Positions 1 through 7,947 of a stretch of 64,000 nucleotides of DNA are shown one piece after another. Source of the DNA: Campylobacter sp. US33a (GTDB taxonomy: Bacteria; Campylobacterota; Campylobacteria; Campylobacterales; Campylobacteraceae); the NCBI RefSeq assembly GCF_004378855.1, contig NZ_RYYL01000005.1, positions 1 to 64,000 on the forward strand, in the 5' to 3' direction. The position numbers and the translations under genes are program-made. The notes beneath the pieces are model-generated. The model was given only the letters and a program-made list of their open reading frames with translations. It made no database searches and was not told the DNA's origin. The stretch's first letter is position 1. Every line of letters begins with the position of its first letter.

Positions 1-1275
1 GGTAGAATCACTTCAAAACTCACGCTAAGTTATTTCACTTCAGATATTAACGCAGAAATTAAAGAAATCAGCACGAGCAAAGAATTTAATCCTATCAATC
101 AAGATCCTATGAAAATTATTTATAATGATAATTTTCCAAAACCTGATGAGAGTAAAATTTTAGAACTTATCTTAACTTCAAAAGAAACAAGTTCTAATGC
201 TTCACTTTTTAAAGATTTACTTATTGAGACTAACAAAGGCTTTTTAATGCCTATTGGAGTGGATATCTTAGCCAAAGATAGCAATACGGTTTCAAATGTG
301 CTTTTTACTTATTCTAATACAAAAGATTTTAAACTGCCAAGCGAAGGAAGCTTTAAAAGTCCAAGCGATATGAGCGAATTAAGGGCTGAGTTAAGTTGCG
401 ATAAAAGTAGCACACAAGAGAGTAATGTTTTAAACGCTTATAAAGGTGGAAATTTTTTAAAATGCGATGAAATAGGAGCAAATTTTAAGATTAAACTTTT
501 TGGGCTTGAATTAAAAGACATTAAAAATATCACTCATTTAAACACTGGTGTTGATGGAGCTAATATCACAAAGATTGATTTTTTAATCAAAGAAAACGAC
601 AATGAAGTCTTTAAAAAGCTTGATTGGACTGATTTTAAAACAACACTTTATAAAAAAGGCTTTTTGGATGAAAACTCGGATAAAAATTTCATCAGTCTTG
701 ATATTTCAAGCACTAAACCGCCTTGCTGTTTTAGCGCTTTGAGTCTTTATAAAAATAATACGCTTTTAAAACCAAAATTTGCAAGCGTTTATGATGAAAA
801 TTGTGTTGAAGTTATTTTTAGCACTGATGAAGGTTTAGAAAATCCTAAAAACTATTTACCAAGCATTCCAAGCAATTATAAGCTTTTAGAAAATGAATGT
901 CGTATAAGCTTAGAATCCAAAGAAGCTTACGATGCTGGTTATGGAGTGCAAGAATTAATTTATCAAAATTTTGGTTATCAAAACGGCAGAAGTTATTATT
1001 GTGCCAAAAGAGATGATAATACAGATCTTATTACTATAAGGGCTTTAGAAGGTATTAAAATTGATGAAATAAGCCATTTTACTTTCTTAAATGGTATAAG
1101 TTCAAGTTATCCAAATTCTTACTTGGTAACAAAAATGATTGTGAAAAAATTCAATGAAAACAAAGAAATGAGCTTTAACACCACTTTGAATGATTTAGTC
1201 TTTCAAAATACCCAAAGCTATCAAGTCAATTTAAGTAAAACAACAACTACATCAAAAACAAGGAGTAAAAAATGA
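1..1275 (+). CDS. Phage protein of unknown function, 5' end outside window
   Basis: The reading frame is open from base 1 through the ATG at 109, with no stop codon, so the gene most likely begins upstream of the window and the ATG is internal. At least 424 residues are visible. They contain a Cys pair near the middle (PPCC) and a Thr/Ser/Lys-rich tail. It lies directly before the tail sheath gene in the same direction, so it belongs to the late structural region. I do not recognise a family. Its stop (1273-1275) overlaps an ATG at 1272 that opens a 14-codon frame running through the Shine-Dalgarno and start of the sheath gene; that frame may only couple translation. Confidence 0.7.
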   Translation, partial: GRITSKLTLSYFTSDINAEIKEISTSKEFNPINQDPMKIIYNDNFPKPDESKILELILTSKETSSNASLFKDLLIETNKGFLMPIGVDILAKDSNTVSNVLFTYSNTKDFKLPSEGSFKSPSDMSELRAELSCDKSSTQESNVLNAYKGGNFLKCDEIGANFKIKLFGLELKDIKNITHLNTGVDGANITKIDFLIKENDNEVFKKLDWTDFKTTLYKKGFLDENSDKNFISLDISSTKPPCCFSALSLYKNNTLLKPKFASVYDENCVEVIFSTDEGLENPKNYLPSIPSNYKLLENECRISLESKEAYDAGYGVQELIYQNFGYQNGRSYYCAKRDDNTDLITIRALEGIKIDEISHFTFLNGISSSYPNSYLVTKMIVKKFNENKEMSFNTTLNDLVFQNTQSYQVNLSKTTTTSKTRSKK

Positions 1276-1305
1276 AAAAAATAAATCATAAAAAAGGAGT
1301 GAAAC

Positions 1306-2499
1306 ATGGCTGCTAATTTTGGAGTTAATTACACCATTACAAACGGTGCTGCAAGTCCTATTAAGGTGCAAAGCACCACGCCTATTGGAATTGCTGGGTC
1401 AATTAAAGGTGCAAATAAAACTTTGCTTTATACAAAAGCAGGATATTCTGATACAGATGAAATGCCAATTTTTGCGTTTTCAAATGTGAGTAAAGCAAAA
1501 GAATTTGTCAGTGATTTAATCAAAGAAAATAATTTGCAAGATTTTCGTTTGCTTGATACTTTAGAATGCATCAATTTGCAAAATGTTTCTAATGTTATCA
1601 TCATTAGTTTTTTTGAAGAAGGCGAAGATAGTGAGCAAAATTTGGCAAACATTATAGAAGCAATAGAAATGTTTAAAAAAGCAAACCATCGCACAGGCTT
1701 TAGTCCTGATTTAATCATTGCTCCTTATTATTCTCATGAAGCGGGAGTAAAGGCTAAGCTAGAAAGCGTGGCAACAGGTATGAAAATCACAGCTATTGTA
1801 GATCTTTATGCAAGCAATGTGGGAGAAGCAATGACTGCTATGCAAGCTTTTAGTTCCAAGAGGCTTCTTGCTTGCTGGCCTTATGTGCAAATTCTTAATT
1901 CAAGAGGGCAATATGCTTTTGTTCCACAAAGCCCACTCATTGCGGCAATGATTTCTTATACAGATGGGGAGAGTGAGTATGGTTTTAGTGATTCTTATTC
2001 AAATCGAACCATCAATGGGGTAACAGGAGTGGAACATTTTATAGAATTTATCAACGGCGAAGATTGTGATGCAGATAGATTAAGAAGCGCTCATGTCTCA
2101 ACTTGCATTTTAGGCGAAGGTTATCGCTCTTGGGGTGGAGAAACTAGCGACGAAGATACAATTTGGCAAGATTTAGCAAGAGTAAGAACCTTTGATCGTA
2201 TTGCACTTGCGGCACAAAAAGCGGCTTTTAAGGCTATTGATAAAAAAGCTAGTGAGCTTTATTTCATAAAAATAAGCGTGGAAGAGCTTTTAAGAGATTT
2301 AAAAGGCGCTAAGGTTTTAGTGGGTTATGAAGTTACTTGGGATGAAGAAAGAAATACAGACGCAAACATTAGTGCTGGAAAATTTTATCTTAATGTAAAA
2401 ATGATGAATAATCCAATTGTAAAACAAATCACAATTGATTTTATTTACTCTGATGAATGGGGCGCTGATTTGATTAAGAGCATTAGTGCAGATAGTTAA
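1306..2499 (+). CDS. Phage contractile tail sheath protein
   Basis: This 397-residue protein has the size and look of the P2 gpFI / Mu gpL tail sheath family. The N-terminus has the typical short segment leading into a TTPIGIAG-like stretch, and the C-terminal region carries the conserved DIIRSIxVD-like end (here ADLIKSISAD). The sheath polymerises around the tail tube and contracts at infection. AAAAAGGAG lies just upstream of the ATG and supports this start. The next gene is the tail tube, 23 bp downstream, which is the standard sheath-tube order in contractile-tailed phages and strengthens the call. Confidence 0.88.
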   Translation: MAANFGVNYTITNGAASPIKVQSTTPIGIAGSIKGANKTLLYTKAGYSDTDEMPIFAFSNVSKAKEFVSDLIKENNLQDFRLLDTLECINLQNVSNVIIISFFEEGEDSEQNLANIIEAIEMFKKANHRTGFSPDLIIAPYYSHEAGVKAKLESVATGMKITAIVDLYASNVGEAMTAMQAFSSKRLLACWPYVQILNSRGQYAFVPQSPLIAAMISYTDGESEYGFSDSYSNRTINGVTGVEHFIEFINGEDCDADRLRSAHVSTCILGEGYRSWGGETSDEDTIWQDLARVRTFDRIALAAQKAAFKAIDKKASELYFIKISVEELLRDLKGAKVLVGYEVTWDEERNTDANISAGKFYLNVKMMNNPIVKQITIDFIYSDEWGADLIKSISADS

Positions 2500-2522
2500 T
2501 AAATTTTAAAAGGAGATTAAAA

Positions 2523-3032
2523 ATGAAAAGAATGATTGGTGAAGTTATACAGGAAGGCAATATCTATATAGATGGCAAAGGCTATCTTGGAGTGGTTAGA
2601 AATTTGAAACTGCCTGATATAGAACAAGAAATGATTGAAACTAAAGGAGTTTTAGGGGCAAATTATAGCACTGGAGTAATGAAACCTTTGGAAATTACTT
2701 TTAAGTTAGCTATAGCTGATCCAGTGCTTTATGCTGCGTATTTTCATACGACTTACAGTGAAATAAAAGCCCCTTTGCTTTTTAGAGAAAGCGTACATCA
2801 AGGTGGAAAAAACTACGGCATCAGTGCTGAGTTTTTAGGAGAGTTTATAAGCATTAGCGAAAGTGACCATGAAAGTGGAAGCGAAATTGAAGTTGAAGTA
2901 AAAATGGCTGTGCATTTTTACATGCAACGCCGTAATAACATTCCTATCATCACCTACGATCATAAAAACACCATTTTAATGATAAATGGAGTGGATTTGA
3001 TGAGTGGAATAAGAAGCAATTTAACCCTTTAA
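2523..3032 (+). CDS. Phage major tail tube protein
   Basis: At 169 residues this matches the size of P2 gpFII (about 170), and it directly follows the sheath gene. The sequence opens with the typical small N-terminal segment (VIQEGNIYIDGKGYLGVVRNLKLPDIE), continues with the TKGVLGANYSTGVMKPLEITFKL region expected of the family, and ends in a short beta-rich tail. It forms the inner tube that the sheath surrounds. AAAAGGAG precedes the ATG. The stop codon is followed at once by an 18-bp palindrome (3033-3050). Confidence 0.87.
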   Translation: MKRMIGEVIQEGNIYIDGKGYLGVVRNLKLPDIEQEMIETKGVLGANYSTGVMKPLEITFKLAIADPVLYAAYFHTTYSEIKAPLLFRESVHQGGKNYGISAEFLGEFISISESDHESGSEIEVEVKMAVHFYMQRRNNIPIITYDHKNTILMINGVDLMSGIRSNLTL

Positions 3033-3180
3033 ACATTGATTAATCAGTGTTTAATTAACAAGACTGGAATTTTAGGTAAGTCAAGAATTAAAACCCTTAA
3101 GCAAAATTAATGGCTAAGTTCCCCACGAAGTGGCGCAGAGCCTTCAGGGGTTTTGAAAGGGCAATGCCCTTCATAATCAA
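3033..3180. other. Structured intergenic segment in the tail operon
   Basis: No recognised gene lies here. Three inverted repeats do: a near-perfect palindrome right after the tail tube stop (3033-3050); an imperfect hairpin 3121-3150 whose arms pair CCCC/GGGG, GAAG/CTTC and GC/GC; and a hairpin 3157-3171 with 6-bp arms AAGGGC/GCCCTT around AAT. The last two are far more GC-rich than the surroundings. A 30-codon frame (3110-3202, starting MAKFPTKWRR) crosses both hairpins and ends in an ATGA overlap with the next gene. It is strongly basic and uses codons rare in this genome, and it has no clear Shine-Dalgarno, so I favour an RNA element over a peptide. Confidence 0.45.
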
Positions 3181-3198
3181 AAAAAGGAGACAAGAAAA

Positions 3199-3438
3199 AT
3201 GAAAGAAAAAATTATCAAACTTGAAAATGGTGAAGAATTAAAAATGTCAGCACCTATAGTGCGTGTTTTAAAAAATGCTATGACTAAAAGCGATAAAGAA
3301 ATGGATCAAACCATTTATATGATAGCCGCACTCACAAATAAACAAGAGAGTGAAATCGAAGATTTAAATCTTAAAGATTTTAATGAACTTCAAAAGGCTT
3401 TAAAGTCTTTTTTGGAAGAGGCAGGGCTTACAGCTTAG
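3199..3438 (+). CDS. Phage tail assembly chaperone, zero-frame product (gpE-like)
   Basis: This 79-residue acidic helical protein sits between tail tube and tape measure genes, the place of P2 gene E and of other tail assembly chaperones. Its start (IIKLENGEELKMSAP) fits the phage tail assembly chaperone family that occupies this slot. Such proteins coat the tape measure before tube polymerisation and are usually made in two forms by ribosomal frameshifting. A TTTTTTG heptamer in the correct phase lies at 3408-3414, 22 bases before the stop, and a second open frame continues to 3563. AAAAGGAG precedes the ATG. Confidence 0.8.
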   Translation: MKEKIIKLENGEELKMSAPIVRVLKNAMTKSDKEMDQTIYMIAALTNKQESEIEDLNLKDFNELQKALKSFLEEAGLTA

Positions 3439-3563
3439 AAGCTGTGGCTCTGATAAGTCATACTTTACATTGGAGACTTAATGAGGTTTTGGATTTAAGC
3501 TTGGATGAATTTGAAGAGGCTTTGAAAATTTCTAAAGAAATTTTAAAGGCTAAAACTCTTTAG
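3387..3563 (+). CDS. gpE'-like extension of the tail chaperone, reached by -1 frameshift
   Basis: This frame, -1 relative to the chaperone, is open from 3387 to a TAG at 3561-3563 and has no usable start of its own. Its distal part reads ALISHTLHWRLNEVLDLSLD, which resembles the short P2 gpE' segment (an aliphatic stretch, then HW, then a 'lsl.E' helix). Slippage on TTTTTTG at 3408-3414 would join it to the upstream protein, giving a product of about 121 residues next to the 79-residue normal product. The P2 E/E+E' pair is made the same way. That the fusion is made is inferred from sequence only. Confidence 0.72.
   Translation, partial: TSKGFKVFFGRGRAYSLEAVALISHTLHWRLNEVLDLSLDEFEEALKISKEILKAKTL
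3408..3414 (+). promoter_or_regulatory. Programmed -1 ribosomal frameshift site T TTT TTG
   Basis: The heptamer lies in the zero frame as ..TCT TTT TTG.., that is T TTT TTG, the phase that allows both tRNAs to re-pair after a one-base backward slip. The same heptamer is, to my knowledge, used by phage P2 gene E. The overlap of the two frames runs from 3387 to 3438 and includes it. Confidence 0.7.
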
Positions 3564-3891
3564 GACTTGGTATTTGTTTAGGCGGTTGGTTTTTGGCTTT
3601 AAAGCATTTTTTAAAAAGTTTAAAAATAAGTTTTGAAATAAAAAATAAGATTTCGCAACTTATCATAAATAAAGCATGAATAAGCTGCGATAAGCCAAGA
3701 AAAAAACCGATAAAAATAATAACAAAAGTTACAAAAAGTGTAACAAAAATATTGGCGAAAAAAGAAATTTCATCATTATAACCAATATAAAAAATGCCAA
3801 TATAGCAAAAAAACATAAAGCCATATGAGTAGAGATAATCTCTTTTTGTTAAAAGTGTTTTTTCATTCATGGCAAAGATTTTAAAATACAA
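3550..3891 (-). CDS. Small membrane protein encoded against the tail operon
   Basis: This frame of up to 113 residues runs opposite to the surrounding tail genes. Two or three hydrophobic helices (YSYGFMFFCYIGIFYIGY, IFVTLFVTFVIIFIGFFLGL, and one more after them) precede a Lys/Pro-rich cytoplasmic-type tail. The first start is TTG at 3891; an ATG at 3870 (MNEKTLL) is an alternative. Neither has a strong Shine-Dalgarno. Its 3' end overlaps the end of the chaperone extension by 14 bp. An opposing gene between chaperone and tape measure suggests a cargo ('moron') gene. I do not recognise a family. Confidence 0.5.
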   Translation of the reverse strand: MYFKIFAMNEKTLLTKRDYLYSYGFMFFCYIGIFYIGYNDEISFFANIFVTLFVTFVIIFIGFFLGLSQLIHALFMISCEILFFISKLIFKLFKKCFKAKNQPPKQIPSPKEF

Positions 3892-3911
3892 TTGCTTAAA
3901 AAGGGTTTAAC

Positions 3912-6158
3912 ATGGAAAATGCAGGAAGTATTGGAATTGGTATCGCTTTAGGATTTGTATTAAAAAATGCAGGTATTGTAAAAGAAGTAACCAAAGATTT
4001 TAAATCATTGGAAGAAGTGCTTGGTAAAACTAAAATCGGCATTAAAGGATTTGAAAAGCAACTTAATCAATTAAAACTAAATTCAAAAATTAGTGAACAA
4101 CTCAAAGCTCAAAAAGAAAGTATTAAAAATGAAATCTTAAGCTTAAAAACTTTAGTAACTGGTGGACTTATAAGCCAAACCATAGGATCATCTATTAACT
4201 TTGAATCTGCCATGGCTGATGTGAAAAAAGTTGTGAATTTTGATGAAGGCGATGATATTAAAAAAATGAGTGATGATATCCTTAAAATGACAAGAGTGCT
4301 TCCTGCTACAGCCGAAGAATTGGCAGCCATAGCTGCTGCTGGGGGACAGATTGGACTTGGTTCAAAGGATGTAAGAGAATTTACAAATCTTGTAACTAAA
4401 ATGAAAGTGGCATTTGATATGAGTGCTGAAGATGTAGGAGATAGCGTTGCTAAGATTAAAAATATTTTAGGCATTTCTTTAAAAGATATGGAAGATTTAG
4501 GCGATACAATCAATCATTTATCAGACAATAGTGCATCAAAGGCTAGAGAGATTATCGATGTAATGAAGCGAACCGCAGCCGCTGGAAAACAAGTAGGCTT
4601 TACCAAAGAACAAATTGCAGCCTTAAGTTCTACTTTTATATCTTTAGGTAAACCTTCAGAGGTCGCAGGAACCGCAATTAATAGTTTATATACAACCTTA
4701 GTTACTGCAGACTCTTTGGGCAATAAGGCTCAAGCTGCTTTTGCAAAAATAGGAATGAGCGGAGAGTTTTTAAAGGCTAGCACTTTAGAAAATCCACAGC
4801 TTGCACTAGAGACTTTTTTAGAAAGATTAAAAGGCTTAGATAAAGCAGATCAAATGGGTGTATTAGTAGATATTTTCGGTAAAGAATTTTCAGATGATAT
4901 CGCTACGCTAATTCAAGGTATGGAAACTTATAAAAAAGCCTTAAAAAATGCCAATGATGAAGCAAAAAAAGGTTCTTTGCAAAGGGAATTTGATACAAGG
5001 GCTGCTACTACTGAAAATTCTATTACATTAATGAAATCTGCATTTAAAGAATTATCTATTGCAATAGGAAATAACTTTTTAGAGCCAATTAGTAATGCGG
5101 TATTAGTTCTTCAAGGCTTTATAAATAAATTAACTGATTTTGCAATAAACTCTCCAAAGCTTACAACCGCAATAATTGGCATAGGCATAGGATTTTTAAC
5201 ATTAAAACCTATATTTTTAACATTAAGATTTGGAATTTTTTATCTTATAAATTCTTGGCGTTTGTTACAAAATGTTTTATTATATTCTCAAATTGCTTTT
5301 AAACTTGTCGCTTCATCTTGCAACCTAGCCAACATTATCCTAAAAGCAAAAACCATCACAACTAATATTTATACCGCTTCTATAAAAGTTTTGTCTTTTG
5401 TTTTAGGCGGGCTTGGTAAAGTTTTTAAGGTTGCAGCTAATGGTGTTAGAGTGTTAAGTGTGGCTATGATAAGTAATCCCATTACTTTTATTTTAGGTGG
5501 CATTGCAATAGTTGCTGGACTCATCATTGCTAATTGGGATAAGGTTAAGGCTTGGTTTATGTCTTTTATAGAATGGCTTAAACCTGTTTGGGAGCCTATT
5601 TATAATGTCATTAAAACTGTATTTGATAAATGCAACGGAGTATTTAGCTATTTTAAAGACAATATTTTAAGCATAATCTTTCCTTTTGTGGGGATATTTA
5701 AAACCGTATTTGTGCCTATTGGTGAGTTTTTATATAATCTTTTTGGCGGAGTTTTTGATTGGTTAGGAGAAAAATTTGCTTGGATAGGAAAACTTATTAG
5801 TTCTATTGCTGATTTTATAGGCACAGCATTTAAGGCTTTAGGTTTTGGGGATGATGAGCTTAGCGTAAGTCAAAGCCAACAAAGCAAAGAAAAAACTATT
5901 ATCACAAATGCTTATACAGATGAATTACCACAAAGTAATGAAATTTTAGAAACAAAAAGCATTAAACAAATGCCAATTAATTCTACTCCAAGCTTTAATA
6001 ATGGTAATATCAATGTAAGCGTTAATGGCACTTTTAATATAACCACTAAAGATGGTAATTTTAATATGAGTGAGTTTGCCACTGCTATACAAAAAAGTGT
6101 ATTTGATGCCCTAAGAAAGCAAGAGCAAAATAAAATCAATACTACAATTTATGGTTAA
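3912..6158 (+). CDS. Phage tail tape measure protein
   Basis: This 748-residue protein has the tape measure plan. A coiled-coil-prone N-terminus (about residues 25-75) is followed by a TP901-type core at about 80-350 (FESAMADVKK, LPATAEELAAIAAAGGQIG, TAINSLYTTLV, GKEFSDDIATLIQGM). Hydrophobic helices lie at about 415-550 and a polar C-terminus follows. It sets tail length and helps DNA pass into the cell. It follows the chaperone pair, as expected. For a contractile-tailed phage it is of medium length, which predicts a moderate tail. AAGGG lies upstream of the ATG. The 3' end overlaps the next gene by 8 bp. Confidence 0.9.
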   Translation: MENAGSIGIGIALGFVLKNAGIVKEVTKDFKSLEEVLGKTKIGIKGFEKQLNQLKLNSKISEQLKAQKESIKNEILSLKTLVTGGLISQTIGSSINFESAMADVKKVVNFDEGDDIKKMSDDILKMTRVLPATAEELAAIAAAGGQIGLGSKDVREFTNLVTKMKVAFDMSAEDVGDSVAKIKNILGISLKDMEDLGDTINHLSDNSASKAREIIDVMKRTAAAGKQVGFTKEQIAALSSTFISLGKPSEVAGTAINSLYTTLVTADSLGNKAQAAFAKIGMSGEFLKASTLENPQLALETFLERLKGLDKADQMGVLVDIFGKEFSDDIATLIQGMETYKKALKNANDEAKKGSLQREFDTRAATTENSITLMKSAFKELSIAIGNNFLEPISNAVLVLQGFINKLTDFAINSPKLTTAIIGIGIGFLTLKPIFLTLRFGIFYLINSWRLLQNVLLYSQIAFKLVASSCNLANIILKAKTITTNIYTASIKVLSFVLGGLGKVFKVAANGVRVLSVAMISNPITFILGGIAIVAGLIIANWDKVKAWFMSFIEWLKPVWEPIYNVIKTVFDKCNGVFSYFKDNILSIIFPFVGIFKTVFVPIGEFLYNLFGGVFDWLGEKFAWIGKLISSIADFIGTAFKALGFGDDELSVSQSQQSKEKTIITNAYTDELPQSNEILETKSIKQMPINSTPSFNNGNINVSVNGTFNITTKDGNFNMSEFATAIQKSVFDALRKQEQNKINTTIYG

Positions 6159-6651
6159 AAATATGAGTGAATACATAGAGATTAAAGGGCTTGAAAGCTT
6201 TTTTAAGGCTTGTGATAAATTAGTGGATATGGATAAACACGGCAAAAGCATTATGGCGGGTGCTGGTGAGAGTATAAGAAATAGCATTATAGATTCTTTT
6301 GCAAATGAACGCAGTATTTTTAATGGAAAATGGCAAAGCTTAAAACCAGCTACAATAAAACAAAAAGTCAAAGATGGTAAGAATAAAGGAATTTTAAAAA
6401 GAGATGGAGATCTTAGTGAACCAAAAAATTGGCAAAGCGAACCTACTAAAAGCGGAGTAGAAGTCTTTAATAATATACAGACAAAAAATGGCTTTAAATA
6501 TGGACTTGTGCATCAGTATGGTAGTAAAAAGAAAAATATACCTGCAAGAGCTTTTTTACCCATAGATAATAACAATGTTTTACACCAAAGCATAAGAAGT
6601 GTGATTTATAAAGATACTAAGGATTTTATTGCAAAGATTACTAAGAAATAA
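6151..6651 (+). CDS. Phage virion morphogenesis protein (Mu gpG / tail completion family)
   Basis: At 166 residues, the protein has the family signature near its C-terminus: LVHQYGSKKKNIPARAFLPI, matching the HQxG...IPARxFLGI pattern of the phage virion morphogenesis family. Members act in tail completion or head-tail joining. The ATG at 6151 overlaps the tape measure stop; a second ATG at 6163 (MSEYIEIKG) is also possible, and neither has a clear ribosome site, so translation is probably coupled to the gene before. Confidence 0.75.
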   Translation: MVKNMSEYIEIKGLESFFKACDKLVDMDKHGKSIMAGAGESIRNSIIDSFANERSIFNGKWQSLKPATIKQKVKDGKNKGILKRDGDLSEPKNWQSEPTKSGVEVFNNIQTKNGFKYGLVHQYGSKKKNIPARAFLPIDNNNVLHQSIRSVIYKDTKDFIAKITKK

Positions 6652-6756
6652 AAGCAAGGAAAGTCCTAAAACTCTCCTTTTCTAAAAACTAGCAAAAGCA
6701 TTATAGCTTTATTTTTAAAGACTAGCTTTTTAAATTTTATTTTGAAAGGAGTTTGT

Positions 6757-7572
6757 ATGAAAATCAATACAGACAAATTTCTAAAAACTAGCTCATTAAT
6801 CAAACCTACGCAAACTAAATTAAAGGCTCCGTTTGCTTGGGTAGGCGGTAAAAGCTATTTGGCTAAAGAAATCATTGCCTTAATGCCTGAGCATAAAAGC
6901 TATATTGAAGTTTTTGGAGGAGCTTTAAGTGTTTTTTATCAAAAAAGTGCTTCAAAAATAGAAGTCATTAACGACATTAACAACGAGCTTATTAATTTGC
7001 ATCTTTGCATTAGAAATAAACCACAAAGTCTAACTAATGTGCTTAATTCTATGCTGGCAAGTAGAAAAATCTTTTTAATGCTTAAAAACAAAGAAATTAA
7101 GCCAAGAAATGATATAGAAAGAGCAGCTTTTTATTTTTATCTTATCAACACTTCTTTTGGTTCAAGCATGGGACAATTTGCTATGAGTAAGCAAAGAGCA
7201 CCTAAAAAGCTTTATAGGGATTTTAGTTTGCATACAAAAAGACTTAGAAATGCCAGTATTGAAAACAAAAGCTTTGAATATATTTTAAAAGAATATGATT
7301 ATAAAGAAGCTTTGTTTTATTTAGATCCACCTTATGTAGGAACGGAAAATTATTATAAAAATATGCCAAGTTTTGGGCTAAAAGAACATGAGCTTTTATG
7401 TGATTTGCTAAAAAATATCAAGGGTAAATTTATGCTTTCTTATAATGATTGTAAGTTAATAAGAGAGCTTTATAAAGATTTTAATTTTAAGGAGTTAAAA
7501 GTAAGATATTCTTTAAATAACAATGTTTTAAAAAGAAAAGAAAACAAAGAGCTTTTGATTATGAATTTTTAA
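6757..7572 (+). CDS. dam: DNA adenine N6-methyltransferase (Dam / D12 class)
   Basis: The protein carries the two hallmarks of the D12-class adenine methylases: FAWVGGKSYLAKEI near residue 25 (S-adenosylmethionine-binding FxGxK type) and LDPPY near residue 190 (catalytic motif IV). SYIEVFGGALSVFY is the usual motif I. The probable target is GATC, which I infer from the family. AAAGGAG at 6745-6751 places the start at the ATG at 6757 and not at the in-frame TTG at 6742, which falls within the Shine-Dalgarno region. It is a stand-alone phage methylase with no restriction enzyme beside it, so it more likely protects phage DNA or changes host expression. The motif AAACTAGC or close variants occurs three times around the start (near 6687, 6719 and 6784). 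Confidence 0.88.
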   Translation: MKINTDKFLKTSSLIKPTQTKLKAPFAWVGGKSYLAKEIIALMPEHKSYIEVFGGALSVFYQKSASKIEVINDINNELINLHLCIRNKPQSLTNVLNSMLASRKIFLMLKNKEIKPRNDIERAAFYFYLINTSFGSSMGQFAMSKQRAPKKLYRDFSLHTKRLRNASIENKSFEYILKEYDYKEALFYLDPPYVGTENYYKNMPSFGLKEHELLCDLLKNIKGKFMLSYNDCKLIRELYKDFNFKELKVRYSLNNNVLKRKENKELLIMNF

Positions 7573-7577
7573 AAGCT

Positions 7578-7601
7578 AAGAGAATATTTTTATATTCTCT
7601 T
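7578..7601. terminator. Hairpin between convergent genes
   Basis: Perfect 10-bp arms AAGAGAATAT / ATATTCTCTT flank a TTTT loop, followed by a T-run on the + strand. It separates dam (+) from the ankyrin-like gene (-) and could end both transcripts. Confidence 0.75.
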
Positions 7602-7889
7602 TTATTTAAGCAAAGAGGCTAAAAATTCTAAAACTTCTTTGCTAAAATCTTTATTGCATTCTTCTAGATAGTCTTTATCTAAAATAGCTCCATATTTTAA
7701 TAAAAGCAAAATCGCTCCAAAATTATTGTGAGTTATTGCATAAAACATAGGCTCTTCGCCCATGCATTCTTTAGTTGCACTCATACCATTTTTAAGATAT
7801 TCTAAAACAAGTTCGTTGTTATGATTACAAATTGCGTTTATAAAAGTTTTACTAAAACCTTTTTTGATATCTACTATTACTTTACTCAT
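7602..7889 (-). CDS. Small ankyrin-repeat-like protein in prophage
   Basis: The 95 residues contain two helix-turn-helix units of ankyrin type, the clearest being EPMFYAITHNNFGAILLLLK followed by YGAILDKDY. The first unit (FINAICNHNNELVLEYLKNGM) is looser. AAGGAG lies just before the ATG. It is transcribed leftwards from the same strand as the repressor, 58 bp downstream of it, so both may be expressed in the lysogen. A role in protein binding is inferred from the fold only. No function is known to me. Confidence 0.65.
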   Translation of the reverse strand: MSKVIVDIKKGFSKTFINAICNHNNELVLEYLKNGMSATKECMGEEPMFYAITHNNFGAILLLLKYGAILDKDYLEECNKDFSKEVLEFLASLLK

Positions 7890-7947
7890 CTTATCTCCTT
7901 TTGTTTTGATAAGACAAGATTAGCTTGACAAAGCTTATTGTGTGCTG

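Noticed and set aside
1272-1316. 14-codon frame MKKINHKKGVKHGC overlapping the sheath gene start
   Set aside because: It is too short and spans the ribosome site of the next gene. It is probably an accident or only couples translation.
4109-4723. Antisense frames inside the tape measure gene
   Set aside because: They lie opposite a clearly conserved coding frame, with no ribosome site and no motif.
6742-6756. TTG at 6742 as the start of the methylase gene
   Set aside because: The AAAGGAG ribosome site starts inside this extension and fits the ATG at 6757.
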